A stretch of 41,242 bases of DNA from Saprospiraceae bacterium (GTDB taxonomy: Bacteria > Bacteroidota > Bacteroidia > Chitinophagales > Saprospiraceae), in contig JAHDCJ010000040.1 in the NCBI GenBank assembly GCA_020629935.1, positions 1 through 41,242 of the forward strand, written 5' to 3'. A model generated the notes under the pieces. It was not told where the DNA came from, searched no databases, and saw only the letters and a list, made by a program, of their open reading frames with translations. Positions within the stretch are counted from its first letter, which is position 1; each line of letters starts with the position of its first letter. Made by a program: the position numbers and the translations under genes. Shown here one piece after another: positions 1-7,589 of this stretch.

Positions 1-710
1 CCTCCTTTCGAATAAAAAATATACCCTAACAAACCAACTAAGATAAGTACAGAAAAGATAAACTGTGGTACCGTTAAATTATTTCCTCCTTGTAAATAAA
101 TATAAATATTGGCAAGGTCTTGAGTAAGCCATTGATACCATAAAAAACCAGTGGTACACCATTGTAAGACAATCCACATGGTACGTTTATTGTCAGCTAC
201 GGGCTTCTCTAAAAAACGTTTTTCAGTCAGTCGAGTAATGAGAACATAGACTAGGATGGCTACACCAAATGCTACCATATATCCCATTAAAGATTTTTGG
301 ATCATACCTCCCAACTTTTGACTAGTGTCAAAAACACTTCCAAACATAGACCCTAAATCATTGGGGATTTTATGTAAAGAAAAGAGGGTAAGAATCATAA
401 AAGTAGTACTCACAGGTATACCAAAACGGGTGATAATCATTAATACGAGCGGAGGTAGAAGGTAATACCAGTGATAGACATCAGGCATGGTAAACTTATC
501 TAACCGCCCATAATCAATATCCGAATTATACCAGCCATAAAATAAGGCAGCGGTAAGAATAGTAGCAGCAAATGCCCATAAAATATACCATTTTACCTGT
601 TTCTCATTGGAAGTAAGAAATGTGCCTAATGTTTGAATTACATCATTACCAACAACAGAATAAGAAGCGAGAATAAAACCAAACCACATGACCAAAAGGG
701 AAGCGTCCAT
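1..710 (-). CDS. PiT-like membrane permease, C-terminal part outside the window
   Basis: An open frame begins with ATG at 710 and runs off the left edge, giving about 236 residues. It is strongly hydrophobic with several membrane segments. Two patches recall the inorganic phosphate transporter (PiT) family: VVGNDVIQTLGTFL near residue 19, matching the GANDVANAxGT signature, and GIPVSTTFMILTLFS near residue 100, matching the PVSTTH signature. Both are imperfect: ANA is replaced by IQT, and the His of PVSTTH by Phe. I infer a PiT-superfamily transporter of unproven substrate; phosphate is the default guess. The first codons (MDASLLVMWFGFILAS) place a membrane segment right at the N-terminus, so the start is likely correct. 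Confidence 0.6.
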   Translation of the reverse strand, partial: MDASLLVMWFGFILASYSVVGNDVIQTLGTFLTSNEKQVKWYILWAFAATILTAALFYGWYNSDIDYGRLDKFTMPDVYHWYYLLPPLVLMIITRFGIPVSTTFMILTLFSLHKIPNDLGSMFGSVFDTSQKLGGMIQKSLMGYMVAFGVAILVYVLITRLTEKRFLEKPVADNKRTMWIVLQWCTTGFLWYQWLTQDLANIYIYLQGGNNLTVPQFIFSVLILVGLLGYIFYSKG

Positions 711-754
711 TGAGTTTTTTATTGAAAAGTTTAAGGATATATTTTACAATAATG

Positions 755-770
755 TAGTTTACATAAACTA
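755..770. repeat. Inverted repeat upstream of the PiT-like gene
   Basis: TAGTTTA-CA-TAAACTA is a perfect 7-2-7 inverted repeat. It lies between a TTTG (minus strand, 781-778) and a TACATTAT (minus strand, 756-749), which could be a weak Bacteroidota -33/-7 pair with a 21-nt spacer. It may be a regulator site, but the AT-rich context makes chance occurrence plausible. Confidence 0.3.
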
Positions 771-860
771 TATAGAACAAAGTTAAATTAAGCAATCAGA
801 TTATTGTAGAAGTGTAGGTTAAGTAATGGTTAAGTTTTTAATAATGAAATTGTGGGAAAT

Positions 861-892
861 AAAAAAAGCAAGTAGTAATTTGCTACTTGCTT
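861..892 (-). terminator. Intrinsic terminator after the T9SS-sorted protein gene
   Basis: A 10-bp stem (866-875 with 883-892, core GCAAGTAG/CTACTTGC) has a 7-nt loop. On the minus strand a run of seven U follows (A-tract at 861-867). It sits 38 nt past the stop codon of the upstream minus-strand gene. Confidence 0.75.
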
Positions 893-929
893 AGGTTAGA
901 GAGTCCTGTAAGTAGGACAATAAAAGTCT

Positions 930-1646
930 TTATTTTTTTTGTATAAATCTTCCTTGATATTCAATTTGACCTTTTAAATTGGTTAACGTTAGAAAATAAA
1001 GTCCTGTGTTTAAATGAGGTAAATCAATAGGTAAGATTTGACCATCAAAATAAATCTCTTTTTCTTCTACACACTTTCCTAATGAAGAGATAACCTTTAA
1101 AATGAAAGATTGTGAGGATGAAGGAGGGCTTACTTTAATCCAATATTTACCATTTCCAGGATTAGGAGCAATGTTCAATGTGTTTGGAGAGAAGGTAAGG
1201 TTGAAAACGGCATTGGCGGTTTCAGGTTTTACATAAACGGTATCTACATAAGATCCAGTATTAGGAAATTTTTCTAAAGCATCAGATTCAGGCCAAATAG
1301 TTACAATGTTTTTTTGTGAAACAATAAAACCATTACTGATTTCTGCATTAACAGAAAAGTCATAAGTTATAGACGTTCCATTTTCAAACGGAGGATCGTC
1401 TAACTCAACCAAATCGGTGAAATTGGGGGTGGAAGGAGGCGGGCCTGCTAGAGAAAGACCATAATTTAGTGTAAAGTCTTCAGTAAAGTCGATGCCACTT
1501 TGATTTAATATACTGCCTGTAATATCTAAATCTGTACCATATTCAATAGTGTCAGGTATTTGGAAATCAAAAACTAAGGCTGGATTTTGCGCTAGTAAAG
1601 GATTACTCCATAGAATTAGTATGGCAATAAAAAACCAAAGCTTCAT
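930..1646 (-). CDS. Secreted protein with T9SS type A sorting domain
   Basis: 238 residues. An N-terminal signal peptide (MKLWFFIAILILWSNPLLAQ, cleavage after LAQ) is followed by a beta-rich middle of about 130 residues that I do not assign; its wording (FDFQIPDTIEYGTDLDITGSI) suggests an Ig-like or adhesin-like fold. The last 80 residues are a typical T9SS C-terminal sorting domain: APNPGNGKYWIKV near residue 159, then LNTGLYFLTLTNLKGQ and a basic tail ending in QKK. This implies export by Sec and release or attachment at the surface by the type IX system. It is monocistronic, with its own terminator downstream. Its function beyond secretion is unknown. Confidence 0.8.
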   Translation of the reverse strand: MKLWFFIAILILWSNPLLAQNPALVFDFQIPDTIEYGTDLDITGSILNQSGIDFTEDFTLNYGLSLAGPPPSTPNFTDLVELDDPPFENGTSITYDFSVNAEISNGFIVSQKNIVTIWPESDALEKFPNTGSYVDTVYVKPETANAVFNLTFSPNTLNIAPNPGNGKYWIKVSPPSSSQSFILKVISSLGKCVEEKEIYFDGQILPIDLPHLNTGLYFLTLTNLKGQIEYQGRFIQKK

Positions 1647-1740
1647 TTGTATGTAGATTTTGTTTTTGCTAAAATAAGTTTTTTCTACCGCTAAATTATA
1701 TTATTTTGCTGAATAATATTACATCTTTACCGTCATATAA

Positions 1741-3255
1741 ATGAAATATCTTTTAACAAATATTATTAAATCCTTAAAAAAGGAAGAAGTTCGTCAATTT
1801 AAAACACATCATTCTAAGTATGCCCAGAAAGGCAATAAGAAAAGAACATTGATGCTTTTTGACCTTATTCGAAATGGTAAAATTGATGAATATGACGCTG
1901 AAATTGTTAATGTAGTAGAAGGAATAAAAAACAAAAACAACTATTACAGGGTTAAAAATAGATTGCTGAATGATTTAGTAAATAGTTTATTGTCTATACA
2001 TTGTAATTCTAGTGAAGAATTCGAGCTATCTAATAAAGTAAGAATGGCTCAAATTTTAATGGATAAGTTGGCTTATGATGAAGCTGCGTTTTTTTTAGGA
2101 GAAGCGGAGAAGATGGCTAATAATGATGAGTTGACCAGTGTGTTGTTGATGATTTATACCAAGCAATTAAAATTGGCGAGTATTCAAATGACGGATCCTG
2201 AGCCTATTTTAGAAAAAAAAGAAAAGTTAATTGAAAAAATTCGGAATAATGATCGTCTTGATCATGTGCTCATCAAGCTATCTTATCGTTTATTACGATC
2301 AAATTTTTCAAGTAAAGAAAAAGGCGCAATAGAAATATTAGAAAGCGTATTAGAAGAAATGAAATTACAAGAAGGAGATCGCCTTTCTCCTAAAGCACAG
2401 CTAAGAATTCATAAATGCGCACGTAAAATTTTATTACAAAAAAGAGCCTTTAAAGAGTTAGCATCTTATTTAAGTAAAACGTATATCGAATTTCAAGAAC
2501 AAGGTTTTTTCGAAAAGAAAAATCATGAAGAAAAAATCATTATTCTTGTTTGGTTAATCAATGCCTTAAGTCGGGTTGGAGAAGTAGATAAAGTTAGAGA
2601 ATTTACTAAGGTTCTTGGTGAAGCAATAAATAGTTATGAAGGCCTTTATTATGATAAATATCTTTGGGTTTTTGTTCAATCTGAGATGCTTATGCATACC
2701 TTAGAAGGAAATCCTCAAAAAGCAATAATAGAACTTGAAAAGTTGATTGAAAATCAAAAGGCCAAAAATATCATCGACTTTTTTCATGTATATCTTAATT
2801 TAGCCATCTTAAATTTTTATATCGAAAACTTTGAAGCAAGTATTCTTTATGTGTCCAAAATTATTGTCTCTGAAGATTTTAGAGAGTTACCACAATCTTG
2901 GCAGTTAAACATTGAGATTGTTAATTTGATTTTGCGTTATGAAACAGGAGATCTTCAATATGCTGAAAACAGATATCAAGATATTCGTAGACGATTTAGA
3001 ACGGAGTTTTATCAATCACAATATGAAGAACAACTCCAGTTTATTGAATTGATTCGAGATTTTATTTTGAAACCTGAAATGATTAAAAAGTCAAAAAATA
3101 TTTCTAGAATTCAATTATTTATTGACAAATATCCAAACTTTGAAATTGGAGCAAATGAGTCCTTGAATTATCAAATTTGGTTACAGTCTAAGTTAAATAA
3201 AAGTTCTTATTTCGAAACCATGCAATTAAGCTATCAGCAATTGTCAACACACTAA
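1741..3255 (+). CDS. All-helical protein of unknown function, paralogue 1
   Basis: 504 residues with no signal peptide or membrane segment; almost every stretch reads as amphipathic helix, rich in Lys, Glu, Leu and Ile. Patches such as LAYDEAAFFLGEAEKMANNDEL (about residues 112-133) look like tetratricopeptide-type helix pairs. The N-terminal plan is a short helix, then KKRTLMLFDLIRNG, a basic segment and RLLNDLVNSLLSI. The next gene repeats that plan (LQLFDALCKM, then ANLYKELLASLNAF), so I consider them distant paralogues. A cytoplasmic scaffold or interaction role is plausible from the fold type, but I do not recognise a named family. No clear ribosome binding site; start chosen as the first in-frame ATG. 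Confidence 0.7.
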   Translation: MKYLLTNIIKSLKKEEVRQFKTHHSKYAQKGNKKRTLMLFDLIRNGKIDEYDAEIVNVVEGIKNKNNYYRVKNRLLNDLVNSLLSIHCNSSEEFELSNKVRMAQILMDKLAYDEAAFFLGEAEKMANNDELTSVLLMIYTKQLKLASIQMTDPEPILEKKEKLIEKIRNNDRLDHVLIKLSYRLLRSNFSSKEKGAIEILESVLEEMKLQEGDRLSPKAQLRIHKCARKILLQKRAFKELASYLSKTYIEFQEQGFFEKKNHEEKIIILVWLINALSRVGEVDKVREFTKVLGEAINSYEGLYYDKYLWVFVQSEMLMHTLEGNPQKAIIELEKLIENQKAKNIIDFFHVYLNLAILNFYIENFEASILYVSKIIVSEDFRELPQSWQLNIEIVNLILRYETGDLQYAENRYQDIRRRFRTEFYQSQYEEQLQFIELIRDFILKPEMIKKSKNISRIQLFIDKYPNFEIGANESLNYQIWLQSKLNKSSYFETMQLSYQQLSTH

Positions 3256-3408
3256 AAAACCTTTCTAACTTTTAACGTTAAAAAGGTTTAATACTTACAC
3301 TCAGATTTGGATATGCCTTTCGTGGTGTAATTTTGAGGTTACAGGGTATCCTATTTAGATTGATCTAATATAAAAGACTTCTTTATAATAAAATTGACTT
3401 TATTTGTT

Positions 3409-3427
3409 TTTTATTAAGGGAATAAAA
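3409..3427 (+). repeat. Direct repeat copy 1 upstream of helical paralogue 2
   Basis: TTTTATTAAGGGAATAAAA recurs at 3474-3492 with a single G-to-A difference (18 of 19 identical, period 65 nt). Both copies lie in the 241-nt gap before the second helical gene, so they may be paired protein-binding sites or a small duplication. Confidence 0.4.
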
Positions 3428-3473
3428 GTATTTTTTTTGTAGAAAAGACTATTTTACAGCTTTTTATGCGTAT

Positions 3474-3492
3474 TTTTATTAAGGAAATAAAA
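3474..3492 (+). repeat. Direct repeat copy 2, ending just before the start codon
   Basis: TTTTATTAAGGAAATAAAA ends four bases before ATG 3497. Its AAGGA lies about 10 nt upstream of the start and could double as a weak ribosome binding site. Confidence 0.4.
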
Positions 3493-3496
3493 AGCT

Positions 3497-5113
3497 ATGA
3501 AAGTGAAATCTCCTGCCGTTTTCGATCTTATTCAAACGATGACTAAAGCAGAAAAAATTTATTACAAAAGATCTTGTGCCTCCAATAAGGGTAAAATAAC
3601 CGTGCAATTACAATTATTTGATGCGCTTTGCAAAATGCCTAATTTCTCTTTAAAACAACTTCAAAAAAAACTCAAAGATCCTTCATTCTTAAAACACAAA
3701 GCAGTCCATTTTGCGAATTTATATAAAGAATTACTTGCAAGCCTTAATGCCTTTCATCTAGATAAAATGGACAATATGCTCGTCCAACAAATGATTGGAC
3801 AGATTCGAATACTCCTTAAAAAACGCTTGTTTAAGTTAGCAGAAAAGGAAATTAAACGAACTAAAAAGTTTTGTCAAGAACGAGAACTTTATATCTCGCT
3901 CTTTATCTTAGGAAGCCTAGAGTTTAATTTGTCTGCTATGCGAATGGATAAGGAGGAATATAATCAACGAAAAATAATTGTTCAAGAACGACTGAATCAC
4001 TTGAAAGTCTTAGAAAAACAAAACCTTCTTTTTGGACTGAATAGTGAACTTGGGAGATTGAATAAAGAAAATAACTTGGATCTATTGATGGCGACCAATC
4101 CAACCTTAGTAGAATTTGAAAAGACACTTCAATTGATTGGTGATGTTAGCAATGATGGCTTAATTCTTCAGTTATCATATTATGGAACACTCATGCGTTT
4201 TGCAGTACTTAAAGGCCAAAATATTCAGGCTTGGAAATTTAATAGAGCACAAATTACTACCATCTTACAAATGCCTAAAACGATTCAGTTTAGTATGACT
4301 GGATTGAGCATTATTTTGTATAATTACTTTTATAGTTCCAACCAATTACTCCAACATGAAGAAATTACCAAGTACTTTTATTTATTAGAGGAGATTAAAG
4401 AAAAAGAAACAGAATTAATAGTTAAATGTGAAGGACTTCATTTTTTATTTAACCTCAATGTCCAATTGATTATTGGCGATTTTGAAGAAGTACTCAAGGT
4501 TCAACAGGATTTCGAAGTTCAAGAAAGTAGATGGATTAGCCAAAGCACCGCATTTTATAAAATCCAATTTTATGAAATGCTAATTGCCTCTCATTTTCTT
4601 ATGGGAAATTATAATCAATGCCTTTCTTTTATTCAAAAAGCTTACGAAATTAAAGACCTCTTTTTAATTGAACAATATCATATCCCTATTCGAATGATAG
4701 AAATTGCTATCCATTTTGAAAAAGGAAATTTACGACTTTTAGAAAGCTTAATACTTGCAGTGTCGAGAATGATGGATAAGACCGATTTTGATGTAAAAAA
4801 ATATCAAGCAGAAATTAATTTATTAAAAGGAATTCGCAAGTCCATAGATCATTATTATATTAATTTACCCAAAAATATGTATACTGAATTATACCAAATT
4901 TTTCAATTAGATTATGCCGAAAAGGCTATTCCCCCAACCCGTCATTTACTCTATTTGAAAAGTTGGTTAGAAGCCAAAATAGAAGATGTTGCTACTAAGG
5001 AGAAATGGAATCTTAATGTAAATAAACAACGAAAAAGAATCAATCAAGCGATTCGGAAAGAATGGAATGAAACAGAAGTTAATATCCTAAAAAAGCAATA
5101 TTTTTTTGCATAA
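3497..5113 (+). CDS. All-helical protein of unknown function, paralogue 2
   Basis: 538 residues, no signal peptide or membrane segment. The layout matches the preceding gene: an N-terminal helix (AVFDLIQTMTKAEKIYYKR), LQLFDALCKM, a segment ending in ANLYKELLASLNAF, then repeated helix pairs such as RLFKLAEKEIKRTKKFC (about 115-131) and FEEVLKVQQDFEVQESRW (about 332-349). These resemble tetratricopeptide or similar solenoid repeats without clean consensus. The C-terminus is very basic (NKQRKRINQAIRKEW), which could contact nucleic acid or membrane. Same strand and order as paralogue 1 but with a 241-nt gap holding two direct repeats, so it may have its own promoter. No function assigned. Confidence 0.7.
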   Translation: MKVKSPAVFDLIQTMTKAEKIYYKRSCASNKGKITVQLQLFDALCKMPNFSLKQLQKKLKDPSFLKHKAVHFANLYKELLASLNAFHLDKMDNMLVQQMIGQIRILLKKRLFKLAEKEIKRTKKFCQERELYISLFILGSLEFNLSAMRMDKEEYNQRKIIVQERLNHLKVLEKQNLLFGLNSELGRLNKENNLDLLMATNPTLVEFEKTLQLIGDVSNDGLILQLSYYGTLMRFAVLKGQNIQAWKFNRAQITTILQMPKTIQFSMTGLSIILYNYFYSSNQLLQHEEITKYFYLLEEIKEKETELIVKCEGLHFLFNLNVQLIIGDFEEVLKVQQDFEVQESRWISQSTAFYKIQFYEMLIASHFLMGNYNQCLSFIQKAYEIKDLFLIEQYHIPIRMIEIAIHFEKGNLRLLESLILAVSRMMDKTDFDVKKYQAEINLLKGIRKSIDHYYINLPKNMYTELYQIFQLDYAEKAIPPTRHLLYLKSWLEAKIEDVATKEKWNLNVNKQRKRINQAIRKEWNETEVNILKKQYFFA

Positions 5114-5219
5114 AACCCTAGTTTGTTTTGGGGTATTGTTTTGTAAAATAGGTAGTTGTGTAATTTGAATTTATTTAGGGTAAAAATAAAATGCACACTT
5201 CAAATGATTCAGTGAAAGA

Positions 5220-6608
5220 CTAAAATCCTAAGGTTTTCAACATGTTTTCCGCATCTTGAACATTTGAAAAGGAACGAAAATTGAATTGATCCTTTTTATC
5301 TTTATCTACTAGAATTACTTTAGGAGAAGGCAATAGGCAATGTTTTATTCCTCCAAAACCAGACAATGCTTCTTGATAAGCACCTACATTGAAAATGCCT
5401 AAATACAAAGGCTCATCCAATTGATCAATATCGGGTAATATCAGCTGATGTTTTTGCTTAGGTTGATGATAAAAATCGGAATAATCACAGCTAATTCCTC
5501 CCAGATGAACAGCCTTAATTGGTTTATCCCAATGGTTTAATGGTAGGATAATAAATGCTTGTTCTGCCCCCCAATTATCTGGAATCGTACTTAAAAATCC
5601 ATTATCAATAAAATACCAATCGGCCAATGAAGTATGTTTTTTTTGTCCAATGACTTCAAATAAAAAGCTTCCACTTTCTCCTACAGTAAACGTACCAAAC
5701 TCGGTGTAAATATCAGGATGAGGTATTTGATGTTGATTACAATAAATGGCTATCCGTTGTAGGATTTGATTAACCATATCTTCATAGTCATAATCAAAAT
5801 CTAATTGATGTGCAATGGGAAATCCACCGCCTAAGTTTAATGCATTTAATGAAGGGCAATGTTTCTTTAACTGCGTATACAATTGCAAAATCCTTTCTAA
5901 ATTATTCCAATAAGCATCGGTGTTTGTGATCCCAGAATCTACAAAAAAATGAAGCATTTTTAAAGATGCCTTGGGATTGGGAAGCAGCTTGTTTTTAACA
6001 AAATGAAGCACATCGGTTGACTGAAAACCTAATCGCCCATGTGCTATGCCTTGTGGATTGCCATCATTTACAGCAATCCGAATTCCAACGTTAAATTTGC
6101 GATTTATCAAATGCTGAAGAGCATTCCATTCTTCCTCATTATCTAAAATAGGTAACATGTTTATCTTGTCGGATTCAATAAGATCGGCAATCTTTTGAAG
6201 ATAAGGTTTGGATTTAAATCCGTTGTTTAAGATCAGTGTATCCATGCTAAGTTGATCCGCTTCATAAAGCTTTTCAATGAGAATCAAATCCATCGGAGAG
6301 GAAACTTCTAAATGGACATTAGAAGCAAGTGCAGTTTCTAAAATAAATCGAAAATGCGCACTTTTTGTACAATAAGCATAATGGTATTCCCCTTGGTATT
6401 GTTGGTCTTGTATCGCTTGATTAAACCAATCTCTAGCTTTTTCAATTTGTTGGGTAATTTGTGGTAAATAAGCTAATCGAATTGGAGAATCAAATTGATC
6501 AATTATTCCCTTCATTGATAAACCTTGCCGATATAAGGTGCCTCCTTCGACATGAAAACCATGCTTAGATAAATTATTTTTTGCCTTTATATAATCCCAA
6601 TATGTCAT
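5220..6608 (-). CDS. speA: Arginine decarboxylase, PLP fold type III
   Basis: 462 residues, cytoplasmic. It decarboxylates arginine to agmatine, the first step towards putrescine and spermidine. The N-terminal alanine-racemase-like barrel carries the PLP lysine in YAYCTKSAHF (K82), SRLGFQ-type and HFFVDSGI patches, and the phosphate-binding glycines in LNLGGGFPIA (about 256-265). The C-terminal beta domain has FGTFTVGESG, LGGISCDYSDFY and FNVGAYQEALSGFGG, the latter supplying active-site residues across the dimer. Length and motifs fit the short arginine decarboxylases of Bacteroidota (about 460 residues) rather than the 630-residue proteobacterial SpeA. A diaminopimelate or carboxynorspermidine decarboxylase is less likely. 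It lies about 3.4 kb from the cyanophycin genes, a polymer rich in arginine. Confidence 0.8.
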   Translation of the reverse strand: MTYWDYIKAKNNLSKHGFHVEGGTLYRQGLSMKGIIDQFDSPIRLAYLPQITQQIEKARDWFNQAIQDQQYQGEYHYAYCTKSAHFRFILETALASNVHLEVSSPMDLILIEKLYEADQLSMDTLILNNGFKSKPYLQKIADLIESDKINMLPILDNEEEWNALQHLINRKFNVGIRIAVNDGNPQGIAHGRLGFQSTDVLHFVKNKLLPNPKASLKMLHFFVDSGITNTDAYWNNLERILQLYTQLKKHCPSLNALNLGGGFPIAHQLDFDYDYEDMVNQILQRIAIYCNQHQIPHPDIYTEFGTFTVGESGSFLFEVIGQKKHTSLADWYFIDNGFLSTIPDNWGAEQAFIILPLNHWDKPIKAVHLGGISCDYSDFYHQPKQKHQLILPDIDQLDEPLYLGIFNVGAYQEALSGFGGIKHCLLPSPKVILVDKDKKDQFNFRSFSNVQDAENMLKTLGF

Positions 6609-6654
6609 TCCCTCACTTTGTTAATCTAAGTCAATTTTGTGTTCAACGCTACGG

Positions 6655-6662
6655 CAAAAATA
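6655..6662 (-). promoter_or_regulatory. Promoter -7 element of the arginine decarboxylase gene
   Basis: The minus strand reads TATTTTTG, a perfect match to the Bacteroidota -7 consensus TAnnTTTG, 46 nt before the start codon. No good TTG element is visible at the ideal distance. Confidence 0.5.
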
Positions 6663-6706
6663 CGATTTACTTTTAAACAATTACGGTAATTGAATAGTGG
6701 AAATAA

Positions 6707-7588
6707 TTATTTGATTAAATTTTCTCCTACCCAACAAGCAGGCATTTCGGCTCCTAAAAGATGAACAATCGTGGCAGGAATATCATAGATGTCAGGATCA
6801 TTTTTAATCAGGTGATTTGAAGAGATTCCTTTTCCATAAATAATGATGGGAATTTGCACTTCTTCTGGCGAATCACCTCCATGACCTTTTCCTTTCCCTC
6901 CATGATCAGAGGAAATAATGATTAGGCTTCGATCAAGCATTTTTTTCTTTTCAAGCCCTTTAAGAATCACCCCAATAAAATGATCGGCCTTTTCTACGGC
7001 TTCGTAGTACGTAGGCGTACCATGTCCAACCGCATGTCCTGCATGGTCCACATGATCTAAATGGACAAAGGTAAACATCGGTTTTCTTCGGGTAGTATAT
7101 CGAATGGCTGCATTGGTGGTTCTACGTGGGCCAATGGTATTCCTTCGAAGGCTAGCGTAACCTGGTTCAACGATATGGCGAATACCAAACCAGTCATGAA
7201 AACATCCAATTTTTGCCTTAGGAAATGATCGACGTAAAACCTTGAAAATCGTAGGAACAGATTGCCCCAATGGCTCATTACAATATTGTTGTGTCTTAAT
7301 GTCTCGAGGTCTCCAACTATTCGATTTTATACCGTGTATTTCTGGGCCACAACCCATAAACATCGAAGCCCAATTGGGCGCACTACTCGTTGGTAAAACG
7401 GCTTTCCCCGTAAATGAAACCAGTCCTTCTTTCATTAGTTTGTCCATCACAGGAGTGTCTGCATTTTCTATACCATTCGGACTCATTCCGTCTACTCCAA
7501 TCAATAGCACATGGTCAAATGACTGACTAAAGACAATAGTCATATAACTAAAGAAAAAGAAAAGTAAACCCGTTTTTTTTATATTCAT
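6707..7588 (-). CDS. Secreted alkaline-phosphatase-superfamily phosphodiesterase
   Basis: I start it at ATG 7588 (293 residues) because this gives a clean signal peptide (MNIKKTGLLFFFFSYMTIVFSQ) and places the start one base after the feoB stop; an upstream ATG at 7621 would overlap feoB. Metal-site motifs of the nucleotide pyrophosphatase/phosphodiesterase type are present: VDGMS (D33), the nucleophile loop LPTSSAPNWASM (Ser at about 69 where Thr is usual), HLDHVDHAGHAVGHG and SSDHGGKGKGHGG. This is a two-zinc hydrolase that should act on phosphodiesters or phosphomonoesters in the periplasm. As third gene of the feo operon it may be co-expressed with iron uptake; the substrate is unknown. 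Confidence 0.75.
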   Translation of the reverse strand: MNIKKTGLLFFFFSYMTIVFSQSFDHVLLIGVDGMSPNGIENADTPVMDKLMKEGLVSFTGKAVLPTSSAPNWASMFMGCGPEIHGIKSNSWRPRDIKTQQYCNEPLGQSVPTIFKVLRRSFPKAKIGCFHDWFGIRHIVEPGYASLRRNTIGPRRTTNAAIRYTTRRKPMFTFVHLDHVDHAGHAVGHGTPTYYEAVEKADHFIGVILKGLEKKKMLDRSLIIISSDHGGKGKGHGGDSPEEVQIPIIIYGKGISSNHLIKNDPDIYDIPATIVHLLGAEMPACWVGENLIK

Positions 7589-7589
7589 T

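Noticed and set aside
3257..3289. Possible terminator, AAACCTTT/AAAGGTTT, after helical paralogue 1
   Set aside because: The stem is AT-rich with a 17-nt loop, and no U-tract follows on the plus strand.
6621..6635. TTAATCTAAGTCAAT in the arginine decarboxylase leader as a fourth metalloregulator site
   Set aside because: Only 11 of 15 positions match the iron-operon palindrome and the symmetry is poor; chance is likely in AT-rich DNA.
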